Shown one piece after another: positions 1 through 6,024 of a DNA stretch of 6,044 nt; the stretch's first letter is position 1; the number at the start of each line of letters is the position of its first letter. The translations under genes were made by a program, and so were the position numbers. The notes under the pieces were generated by a model. The model was not told the DNA's origin, ran no database searches, and was given only the letters and a program-made list of their open reading frames with translations. Source of the stretch: Deltaproteobacteria bacterium (GTDB lineage Bacteria > Desulfobacterota > Syntrophia > Syntrophales > UBA2210); NCBI GenBank assembly GCA_011056825.1, contig DSBH01000004.1, positions 1 through 6,044 of the forward strand. The letters run 5' to 3'.

Positions 1-1869
1 ATGCCGCTGCAACTGGTAACCGATGACCTGGTGCTTGACGAATCGGGACGCCTCTGGAGCGGGCTGCACGTGCTTCCGGGTAAATTTATTCTGGAAAGCA
101 ACGGGTTGGTTACCGGCGATATAGTCGACTGGTTCGCCCGTCTTTTGTATCCGCTGTTTTCCGAGGCGACACTCTGTCTTTTTGCGGAAGCGGCTGCCTC
201 CCGTCCGGGAGCGGAAGGTGTATATTCCACGTTCGGTGCTTCTCTGTTCGACGGCAGGAATGTCGGGTTTCCCGTCGGCAACTTGACCTTTTCTCACATG
301 ATCACCGGAGATCCCTCACAAGGCCGCATGCAGATCGCCCGCGCGCTGGTCGAGGGCATCGCTTTTTCCGTTCGAGCGAACCTGGAACAGCTTGTGGCCG
401 TTTCCGGACGGGAGATTCCTCTGGTACGCGTATCGGGCGGCATGTCGAGAAGCCGGCTTTTCACGCGGATTATTTCCGATGTAACGGAACGGTCGGTTCT
501 CGTACCGGCCACCGGCGAAAGTACATCTGTCGGCGCCGCCCTTCTGGCGGGAGTCGGGGCGGGATTGTTTCCCGACCCCGCATCGGCGGCCGAGATGGTG
601 ACCGCGGCGTTCGAAAAGCATCGTCCGGGAGAGGAAGCGCCGAAATACGGCAACCTCTATGCGGGCTGGCGGCAGGCTTTTGATAAACGCGGCGAGACCG
701 ATAAAATAATAGGAGATCTGCTCACGGCCTCGCTTTTTGAACCCCGCCCTACTGCCGGTAGAGCGGCCGACCCGTCTTTTGTACCGGAGATCTGCATCAC
801 GGCTTCCATGGACGCTGCAGCAGTTGATGAATTCGAAAAGATCGGTTCCGTTATGTATGCCGATTGGCGGGAAACGAAAAAATTGTACGACGGGGGAGCC
901 GACCTGGCGCAGATCCTGTCCGGGAAACATATATTCGTCACCGAGATGGACGTCGTTGATTTTGAGACCATTCGGGATGCCCGCGATCTTCGGGCCATCG
1001 TGACCTGCCGGGGGAACGCGGTAAACGTCGACCTGCACGCGGCCACCGCCTATGGTATTCCGGTAATCAACACGCCAGGAAGAAACGCCGATGCCGTGGC
1101 GGACCTGGCCGTTGGATTTATGGTGATGCTTGCCCGCAATATGCCGGGTTCCCTTGATTTTCTTAAGCACGGAAAGATTATGCAGGGCGACATGGCGAAG
1201 ATGGGAGAAGCCTATTTGGGTTACCAGGGCGAAGAGCTCTGGAGGAAAACAGTCGGACTGGTGGGCATGGGAAGCGTAGGCGCCCGCGTAGCTGAAAGGT
1301 TGGCCGGCTTCGGAGCCGAGGTGATTTTTTTCGATCCGGTGGTTTCGGCCGAAGCAGGGGCGTTGCAGGGCGGGCGAAAAGTATCCTTTGAAACATTGCT
1401 TGTCGAGAGCGATTTTATAAGTCTTCACGCCCCCGCGATAGAGGCTACCAGGGAAATGATGAACCGGGACGCTTTCGAAAAAATGAAAAAGGGCGTCTTT
1501 TTCATCAATACAGCGAGGGCTTCACTGGTGGACGAAGCGGCACTTCTGGATGCGCTGAATTCGGGAACGGTCGCCGGGGCCGCCCTGGACGTGTTCCCAA
1601 TCGAACCTCCCGGGTCTGACGATCCTATCGTTTCCCATCCCAACGTTATTGCCACTCCCCATCTCGGAGGAAATACGAGGGAGATTGCCGCACACCAGGG
1701 GACGATTGCCGTCAGCCAGATCAGGGAACTACTGGCAGGCGAACGACCCGACTACATTCTCAATCCCGAGGTGCTCGACGGGTTCAGCTGGATGTCGCCT
1801 CGACCGCAGCCGGACGAGACAAAACAGCGGGAGCTTGACGCAAACGAGAGGCCTTCAATGACATCATGA
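1..1869 (+). CDS. FGGY sugar kinase (C-terminal half) fused to NAD-dependent 2-hydroxyacid dehydrogenase; 5' end outside window
   Basis: This looks like a two-enzyme fusion. Residues 1 to about 228 match the C-terminal domain of FGGY carbohydrate kinases. The nucleotide-site glycines are in VSGGMSRSRLF (144-154), followed by the family-typical SVGAALLAGVGAGLF (176-190). The overall look is nearest the LsrK/xylulokinase-like branch. The kinase N-terminal domain with the catalytic Asp is absent, and the frame is open at base 1, so the first ATG is probably an internal Met and the gene starts upstream. After a linker, residues about 261-595 form a complete D-2-hydroxyacid dehydrogenase of the phosphoglycerate/hydroxypyruvate type. 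It has GMGSVG (422-427) for NAD, D445 after the second strand (NAD over NADP), and the catalytic triad R506 (NTARASLVDE), E535 (FPIEPP) and H554 (TPHLGG). No ACT domain follows; the last 25 residues are polar. Its neighbour is an aldolase 57 bases downstream. Domain calls are firm; the sugar and keto-acid substrates are unknown. Confidence 0.9.
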   Translation: MPLQLVTDDLVLDESGRLWSGLHVLPGKFILESNGLVTGDIVDWFARLLYPLFSEATLCLFAEAAASRPGAEGVYSTFGASLFDGRNVGFPVGNLTFSHMITGDPSQGRMQIARALVEGIAFSVRANLEQLVAVSGREIPLVRVSGGMSRSRLFTRIISDVTERSVLVPATGESTSVGAALLAGVGAGLFPDPASAAEMVTAAFEKHRPGEEAPKYGNLYAGWRQAFDKRGETDKIIGDLLTASLFEPRPTAGRAADPSFVPEICITASMDAAAVDEFEKIGSVMYADWRETKKLYDGGADLAQILSGKHIFVTEMDVVDFETIRDARDLRAIVTCRGNAVNVDLHAATAYGIPVINTPGRNADAVADLAVGFMVMLARNMPGSLDFLKHGKIMQGDMAKMGEAYLGYQGEELWRKTVGLVGMGSVGARVAERLAGFGAEVIFFDPVVSAEAGALQGGRKVSFETLLVESDFISLHAPAIEATREMMNRDAFEKMKKGVFFINTARASLVDEAALLDALNSGTVAGAALDVFPIEPPGSDDPIVSHPNVIATPHLGGNTREIAAHQGTIAVSQIRELLAGERPDYILNPEVLDGFSWMSPRPQPDETKQRELDANERPSMTS

Positions 1870-1926
1870 CGATGCGGGAACATCCGGCAAACGGCGATTC
1901 TCATAATAACACGTCAGGAAAGGAAG

Positions 1927-2613
1927 ATGCTGAATATGGGCGAATATAAAACCTGTCAGAAGGAAGTGCTCGAAGCGAGTCTCTGGCTCTCGGAGCACGG
2001 TTTTTTCGGTTCTCTGCGGGGCACCGGGGGAAACGTCTCTGTCAGAATAGAAGGGAAAGAGGCGATGGCCGTTACCCCTTCTTCGGTGAAATATCACGAG
2101 ATTACACCGGCGGATATATGTATAGTCGACCTTTCAGGTAACCTCGTGGAGGGAGACCGTGCTCCTTCCATCGAGGCGGGAATGCACGCAGCTGTTTACC
2201 GGGAAAGGCCGGATGTAAAGGCGGTCGTTCACACGCACCAGACGTACGGAAGCGTTTTTGCCCTGATTAATCAGTCCGTTCCCGCGCTTTTCGACGAAGT
2301 TGCCTTTGCCCTGGGGGAAAACATAGAAGTGATTCCGTACGCCCTGTCGGGAAGCCCGGAACTGGCGGCCAATGTGGGGAACGCGGTCAGGAACAAAGCA
2401 AACGCCTATATAATCAGAAATCACGGGATTATCGCCCTCGGTAAAAATATGGACAAGGCGTTGCTGGCCACGGAGCTCCTTGAAAAGGCCGCGAAGACTT
2501 ACTGTATTGCGCTTTCCACCGGAATTCCCATTGGCGGGTTGCCGGACGATGTGCTCGAGATGGCGAGAGGCCTGAGGGAATATGAGGCGGCGGAAGCAAA
2601 GAAAAAAGACTGA
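1927..2613 (+). CDS. Class II aldolase/epimerase (fuculose-phosphate aldolase, AraD-like family)
   Basis: The protein is a 228-residue zinc enzyme of the class II aldolase/adducin family. Members cleave ketose-1-phosphates (L-fuculose-1-P, L-ribulose-1-P) to DHAP plus an aldehyde, or epimerise L-ribulose-5-P. GTGGNVSVR (32-40) and TPSS (50-53) are the phosphate-binding segments. The zinc ligands line up with E. coli FucA: E83 in PSIEAGMH, with H102 and H104 in VVHTHQ and H166 in RNHGIIALG. E83 sits where FucA has its catalytic Glu. The length is close to the usual 210-230. ATG 1927 has AGGA seven bases upstream (1916-1919). ATG 1936 is also possible, with AGGAAG nine bases upstream, and would remove three residues. 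The gene lies between a sugar-kinase fusion and a sulfatase, which fits sugar-phosphate cleavage in the cytoplasm. An aldolase is favoured over an epimerase because of the FucA resemblance, but the exact substrate is not determined. The C-terminal tail is Lys-rich. Confidence 0.9.
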   Translation: MLNMGEYKTCQKEVLEASLWLSEHGFFGSLRGTGGNVSVRIEGKEAMAVTPSSVKYHEITPADICIVDLSGNLVEGDRAPSIEAGMHAAVYRERPDVKAVVHTHQTYGSVFALINQSVPALFDEVAFALGENIEVIPYALSGSPELAANVGNAVRNKANAYIIRNHGIIALGKNMDKALLATELLEKAAKTYCIALSTGIPIGGLPDDVLEMARGLREYEAAEAKKKD

Positions 2614-2680
2614 CTGAACCGGCATGCGCACTGGTTGGCAGCTTTCTCACGCGTGAAGGAAAAGACTTCTTGCAATACCG

Positions 2681-2685
2681 GGAGG
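2681..2685 (+). promoter_or_regulatory. Ribosome-binding site that fixes the sulfatase start
   Basis: GGAGG lies five bases before ATG 2691. An in-frame TTG at 2670 would add seven residues but lies upstream of this site and has no comparable one. The twin-arginine motif also falls at the expected distance from the ATG. Confidence 0.75.
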
Positions 2686-2690
2686 GTGGC

Positions 2691-4250
2691 ATGGCGAAAG
2701 AGCCTATTTCCAGGCGAAGGTTTCTCAAAAGGTCGTTCTGGGCAGGCGCCGGCATCGGTGGGGCTGCGCTGGCAGGAGGCGGAGTTTATAAACTCCTGCA
2801 GGTCAGGGACATCGAGGAACTTATCGGCGCCTATCCCGAGGGAGCGGAACGTCATACCCTTGAAATAATGGACGGCGCGGCGCCGCGACCGAACGTGGTG
2901 CTTATTTATTGCGATGATCTGGGTTACGGGGATGTGGGCTGTTTCGGAAACACGGTCATCCGGACGCCCCGTATCGACAGCCTGGCGGAGGAGGGTACGC
3001 GTTTTACCGAGTACTACGCCTGCAACGCCGTGTGCGCCCCGTCGAGGGCGGGCCTGCTCACCGGCCGGTACCCGCTGCGAACCGGCATTATCGGCAACAC
3101 CTATCCGGAAAACGAACCGGTGGGCAGAAGAATGGCCAGGAACCTCGGCGTGATGCTGAAACACCTCGGGGTGCTTGATATCCGCGAAGAATATGTAGCA
3201 CGCGGAATCGACGCGGCCGAAATCACCCTGGCGGAGGCGCTGAAAGTCGCCGGGTACCGCACCGGCATGATGGGCAAGTGGCATCTCGGTGATTACAGCA
3301 CCAATCCGGATTTTAACCCTCTGCGCCACGGATTCGACTATTATTTCGGTGTTCCTTACAGCAACGACATGAGGCCGCTTCCCCTCTATCGCAATGAGAC
3401 GAATCTCGAGGCCGATCTGGGCCCGGGCGAAAACCAGGCGAAGCTTACCGGTCTCTATACGAGGGAAGCGGTGAAGTTTATAGAAGACTCTACAAAGGAT
3501 CCTTTTTTTCTGTACCTGGCACATACCTTTCCGCATCAGCCCTTGTTTCCTTCGGAACGATTCGAGAAACGGTCGCACGCGGGAAAATTCGGCGACGTGG
3601 TCGAAGAGATCGACTGGAGCGTTGGAGAGATACTGACATGTCTGGAGAAAAACGATCTTGCAGAGAATACCTTGGTGATTTTCACGAGCGACAACGGTCC
3701 ATGGTACGAGGGAAGCACCGGCAGTCTCCGCGGGCGGAAGGGTCAGAGCTACGAAGGCGGGTTCCGGGTTCCCTTTGTCGCCCGGTGGCCGGAACGCATC
3801 CCGCGTGGAATCGACAACGCGGCTCCGGTAATGAACATTGATCTCTATCCCACGCTGCTGTCCCTGGCGGGCGTCTGCCTGCCCCGTGACAGGATCGTGG
3901 ACGGAAAAGACATCACGGCATTGCTGACCGGAACAAGCGCGCGATCTCCCCACGACGCGCTCTACTTTTTTCATTATGATCAGTTGGAAGGGATCAGGGC
4001 TGGCAGTTGGAAATATTTTGACAAGCTGAACCGCTACACGTGGCCTATAGCCCTCGATGCGGCGGCTGTTCCAAATAAACTGGGCGCCGACCAGCTGGGA
4101 AACAGGTGGCCCCTGTTGTACGATGTTAATCGTGATCCGGGAGAATCGTACAACGTCATCAATACATATCCCGATGTGGCCGAAAAACTGAAAAAGAAAA
4201 TGGATTTGTTCAGGAATGGCATAAGGAGTAATCCCAGGGGATTTAAATGA
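2691..4250 (+). CDS. Tat-exported Cys-type sulfatase (arylsulfatase family, S1)
   Basis: The protein is a 519-residue sulfatase predicted to hydrolyse sulfate esters outside the cytoplasm. Its N-terminus carries a textbook twin-arginine signal, S7-R-R-R-F-L-K13, then a short Gly/Ala-rich hydrophobic stretch to about residue 31. ALA (26-28) is a possible cleavage point. No lipobox Cys is seen. The catalytic domain has the metal-site pair D75-D76 (YCDDLGYGD), the formylglycine signature C115-A-P-S-R119 followed by TGR (124-126), K196 and H198 in GKWHLG, H278 and H282 in HTFPH, D334-N335 in SDNGPW, and K350 in GRKGQ. All of these match the usual sulfatase active site. The C-terminal subdomain is present and ends with the common LYDVNRDPGE segment, so the gene is complete. 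C115 makes it Cys-type, which must be converted to formylglycine; the radical-SAM maturase 60 bases downstream is the obvious partner. The sulfated substrate is unknown; arylsulfatase names in this family are generic. Confidence 0.95.
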   Translation: MAKEPISRRRFLKRSFWAGAGIGGAALAGGGVYKLLQVRDIEELIGAYPEGAERHTLEIMDGAAPRPNVVLIYCDDLGYGDVGCFGNTVIRTPRIDSLAEEGTRFTEYYACNAVCAPSRAGLLTGRYPLRTGIIGNTYPENEPVGRRMARNLGVMLKHLGVLDIREEYVARGIDAAEITLAEALKVAGYRTGMMGKWHLGDYSTNPDFNPLRHGFDYYFGVPYSNDMRPLPLYRNETNLEADLGPGENQAKLTGLYTREAVKFIEDSTKDPFFLYLAHTFPHQPLFPSERFEKRSHAGKFGDVVEEIDWSVGEILTCLEKNDLAENTLVIFTSDNGPWYEGSTGSLRGRKGQSYEGGFRVPFVARWPERIPRGIDNAAPVMNIDLYPTLLSLAGVCLPRDRIVDGKDITALLTGTSARSPHDALYFFHYDQLEGIRAGSWKYFDKLNRYTWPIALDAAAVPNKLGADQLGNRWPLLYDVNRDPGESYNVINTYPDVAEKLKKKMDLFRNGIRSNPRGFK

Positions 4251-4310
4251 CATTATTCGTCCGCGATGTGACGCGCTTCGAATGTTCTGTTTATTTGTGA
4301 GACATTGACT

Positions 4311-5531
4311 ATGGTCAGCCTGTCATTGCTGTTAAAACCAGCGTCGTACCGCTGTAACCTCGAGTGCTCTTATTGTTTTTACAAGCGGGTCGCCGGAGTT
4401 TACGAGCAACAGTCGACGTTCATGAAATACGACGTCCTGGACAGACTGGTAGAGACCGTCATGCAATCCGGCGCCCGGAAGGTTTCTTTCTGCTGGCAGG
4501 GAGGTGAACCCACGCTGATGGGAATCGAATTTTTCAGGAATGCCGTTGCGTTGCAGAAAAAGTATGCCCGAGTCGGACAACAAATAGAAAACCTGCTCCA
4601 GACGAACGGCGTCCTGCTCGACGACGACTGGTTCCGCTTCCTCCGCGACAACCGTTTTCTGGTGGGAATAAGCCTCGACGGACCGGCAGATATTCATGAC
4701 GCGTACCGTGTCGACAGAAAAGGCGACGGCACGTTCCATCGTGTATCAGACGTAATTGACGGTATGCGGACTTACGGCGTGGATTTCAACATACTCACAC
4801 TGGTACATGATAAAAATGTTCGGCAACCAGACAGGCTGTATGACTTTATACGCCGAAATAATTTTAACTACCTTCAGTTCATTCCCTGTTTCGAGGTTGA
4901 TGAGAAATCGGGGGAAACACTGCTGTGTTCGGTTGACGGAAGGGAGCTTGGCGAGTTTTATTGTCGGCTTTTCGATCGATGGTATGAGGACGGGTTCCCC
5001 TACGTGTCGATACGGTTTTTCGAGGATATCCTGATCTACCTGGTGGAAGGCGCCCTGGTGTCCTGCTCGTGGCTTGAGGAATGCAGGTCCTACATCGTGG
5101 TTGAACATAACGGGGACTGCTATCCCTGCGACTTTTTCGTGTATCCTGAATGGCGTCTCGGCAATATCATGGAAGACAGCCTTCCATCCATTCTGAACGG
5201 CGAAAAAAGAGAGGAATTCAGCACCATGAAGTCGCGCGTTCCGCCGGCTTGCCGTGACTGCCGATTGTTCGACTTCTGCCACGGGGACTGCACGAAGTTC
5301 AGGTTCGACGGAAAGGGTGGATATACCGACGTCAGTCGGTATTGTGAAGCCTGGTTAATGATTTTTGATCACATCGACCCGCTGAAAGACGAGATTCGGG
5401 ATCGCGCCGTCCGGTTGAGGGAGTCGATTCTGAGCGGACGGTTTGATCTGGTCGGCAGAAATCAGCCCTGTCCCTGCGGAAGCGGCAAAAAACTGAAACA
5501 TTGCTGTGGCAGGGGAATACCCGTGCTGTGA
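4311..5531 (+). CDS. Anaerobic sulfatase-maturating enzyme (radical SAM/SPASM) with C-terminal SEC-C zinc motif
   Basis: The protein has 406 residues and is predicted to oxidise the active-site Cys of the sulfatase encoded just upstream to formylglycine in the cytoplasm, using S-adenosylmethionine. The radical-SAM cluster motif CX3CX2C is C15, C19 and C22, followed by F23-Y24. The SAM-binding GGEPT is at 64-68. The SPASM region has every expected Cys for two further 4Fe-4S clusters: C252, C258 and C273 (CX9GX4C), then C314, C317, C323 and C327 (CX2CX5CX3C), then C345. D274 in PCDF lies where the proposed catalytic base of the Clostridium perfringens enzyme sits. Beyond the usual length of about 370, a tail with NQPCPCGSGKK and HCCG (Cys 387, 389, 398, 399) is a SEC-C zinc-binding motif. 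ATG 4311 was chosen over TTG 4305. The site before it is weak (GTGAGA, 4297-4302), which may keep its yield below that of the sulfatase. It is the last gene of the likely operon. Confidence 0.95.
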   Translation: MVSLSLLLKPASYRCNLECSYCFYKRVAGVYEQQSTFMKYDVLDRLVETVMQSGARKVSFCWQGGEPTLMGIEFFRNAVALQKKYARVGQQIENLLQTNGVLLDDDWFRFLRDNRFLVGISLDGPADIHDAYRVDRKGDGTFHRVSDVIDGMRTYGVDFNILTLVHDKNVRQPDRLYDFIRRNNFNYLQFIPCFEVDEKSGETLLCSVDGRELGEFYCRLFDRWYEDGFPYVSIRFFEDILIYLVEGALVSCSWLEECRSYIVVEHNGDCYPCDFFVYPEWRLGNIMEDSLPSILNGEKREEFSTMKSRVPPACRDCRLFDFCHGDCTKFRFDGKGGYTDVSRYCEAWLMIFDHIDPLKDEIRDRAVRLRESILSGRFDLVGRNQPCPCGSGKKLKHCCGRGIPVL

Positions 5532-5589
5532 GAAAGAGGGCTGGAAGTGTCCCGTCACACATTATTATTAATTGTTCGTCGTGTTCATG

Positions 5590-5611
5590 ATTTGTGAACC
5601 CGATCACGTTA
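5590..5611. promoter_or_regulatory. Possible CRP/FNR-family operator
   Basis: TGTGA-N6-TCACG (5593-5608) matches nine of ten half-site positions of the E. coli CRP consensus TGTGA-N6-TCACA, and 15 of 22 over the extended site by hand count. It lies in the intergenic region 125 bases before the next possible start. The same bases take part in a second pairing, GTTCA (5583-5587) with TGAAC (5595-5599). The organism is unknown and no CRP gene is in view, so this is suggestive only. Confidence 0.25.
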
Positions 5612-5628
5612 CTGCTTCTGTTTCGGTC

Positions 5629-5665
5629 TCGGCACCTGTTTCTTTCCCGAAAATAGAAGTGCCGA
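5629..5665. repeat. Inverted repeat / hairpin of unknown role
   Basis: TCGGCAC (5629-5635) pairs perfectly with GTGCCGA (5659-5665). The 23-base loop can pair further, since TTTCTTT faces AAAATAGAA imperfectly. No T-run follows on either strand, so it is not a standard intrinsic terminator. It may be an RNA structure at the 3' end of the maturase transcript or in the leader of the next gene. Confidence 0.4.
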
Positions 5666-5735
5666 TGGGAGAATGACCGGCGACGATATGGTTTTGCGCC
5701 GCGAGGGTCGTTTGCCATAGTGTTCGGCTTCGTTT

Positions 5736-5957
5736 ATGATGAAATCCATGTCCGGGGAAATCTTCATATCATTTTTTTCGTTAGCCAGGCGGCGCGTTCA
5801 CGCTTTCGTGCGCTGGTACACGGAATACATGAATTCTCCTTCCGCGTTCAGGAGGGGCGTCAGCTTCACCATATTCTCGGGCGTGCTTTTCCTGGCCGTT
5901 CTGGGCCTGTTGCACATTATCGAGAGGTATACCCCAAAGTTGTGGATTGATGGTTGA
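5736..5957 (+). CDS. Possible small single-pass membrane protein, unrecognised
   Basis: I do not recognise this 73-residue open frame. What can be seen is a basic, aromatic N-terminal part (RRR at 18-20, RR at 39-40), a clear hydrophobic segment at about 42-62 (FTIFSGVLFLAVLGLLHII) that would span the membrane, and a short tail ending in PKLWIDG. The positive charges before the segment suggest the N-terminus stays inside. Third codon positions are mostly C or G, as in the neighbouring genes, which supports coding. Against it, no good ribosome-binding site precedes ATG 5736, 5739 or 5748, and ATG 5829 would leave only the membrane part. It could be a real small protein, a remnant of a longer gene, or chance. 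The frame covering 5720-5950 overlaps it but shows no hydrophobic segment. Confidence 0.4.
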   Translation: MMKSMSGEIFISFFSLARRRVHAFVRWYTEYMNSPSAFRRGVSFTIFSGVLFLAVLGLLHIIERYTPKLWIDG

Positions 5958-5966
5958 ATAAAAAAA

Positions 5967-6022
5967 GCGTACCCTTCGGTTCGTTGTGATCAGCAACAAA
6001 AAAACCGAATTGGAGGATACGC
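5967..6022. repeat. Extended imperfect inverted repeat before the right-edge gene
   Basis: Three nested pairings share one centre near TGATCA. GCGTACCC (5967-5974) pairs with GGATACGC (6015-6022), seven of eight; TTCGGTT (5975-5981) pairs with AACCGAA (6003-6009), seven of seven; GTTG (5983-5986) pairs with CAAC (5994-5997). The right arm overlaps the ribosome-binding site of the next gene, so folding of the + transcript could mask it. Read on the - strand, the outer mismatch becomes a G-U pair and the repeat is followed by seven Ts, like an intrinsic terminator for leftward transcription. It might instead be a protein-binding or transposon-end sequence. Confidence 0.55.
6012..6017 (+). promoter_or_regulatory. 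Strong ribosome-binding site of the right-edge gene
   Basis: GGAGGA lies seven bases before GTG 6025. It is one of the best-placed ribosome-binding sites in the window and the main reason for calling a gene start there. Bases 6015-6017 are inside the right arm of the inverted repeat. Confidence 0.55.
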
Positions 6023-6024
6023 TT

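Larger units (their letters stand above)
5532..5735. other. Non-coding region after the maturase
   Basis: About 200 bases contain no convincing gene on either strand. An AT-rich patch (5562-5576) follows the maturase stop, then a CRP-like palindrome (5590-5611) and a hairpin (5629-5665). A weak GGG/CCC pairing at 5538-5556 lacks a T-run, so no clear intrinsic terminator is visible. The region probably holds the operon's 3' end and the promoter of whatever lies downstream; no clean -35/-10 pair could be picked. Confidence 0.5.

Noticed and set aside
316..1428. 370-codon open frame on the - strand opposite the kinase-dehydrogenase fusion
   Set aside because: It lies entirely inside a well-supported + gene and shows no family motif; a shadow frame.
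2647..2656. Perfect palindrome TCACGCGTGA before the sulfatase
   Set aside because: Several ten-base palindromes are expected by chance in 6 kb, its flanks do not extend the pairing convincingly, and no promoter is evident around it. An operator cannot be excluded but is not supported.
2499..4253. 584-codon open frame on the - strand opposite the sulfatase
   Set aside because: It mirrors the full sulfatase gene, whose motifs are unmistakable. The antisense protein has no recognisable domain and is rich in Arg, His, Gln and Val, as expected from a shadow of G+C-biased codons.
5538..5556. Intrinsic terminator directly after the maturase
   Set aside because: Only a short GGG/CCC pairing without a T-run; the following ATTATTATTAATT is not a U-tract. 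The 3' end of the operon is not resolved.
5332..5718. 128-codon - strand frame overlapping the maturase end and the intergenic region
   Set aside because: Arg-rich and Cys-scattered composition without motif, no ribosome-binding site, and it overlaps the SEC-C coding part of the maturase.
5673..5720. 15-codon frame (MTGDDMVLRREGRLP) as a leader peptide
   Set aside because: Its GGGAGA site abuts the ATG with no spacing, and there is no run of regulatory codons or attenuator structure after it.
5720..5950. 76-codon + strand frame overlapping the small membrane ORF
   Set aside because: It needs a GTG start without a ribosome-binding site, and its product lacks the hydrophobic segment and codon bias of the frame at 5736-5957.
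5781..5999. 72-codon - strand frame through the inverted repeat
   Set aside because: TTG start without a ribosome-binding site; it overlaps the better + candidate and has no recognisable features.
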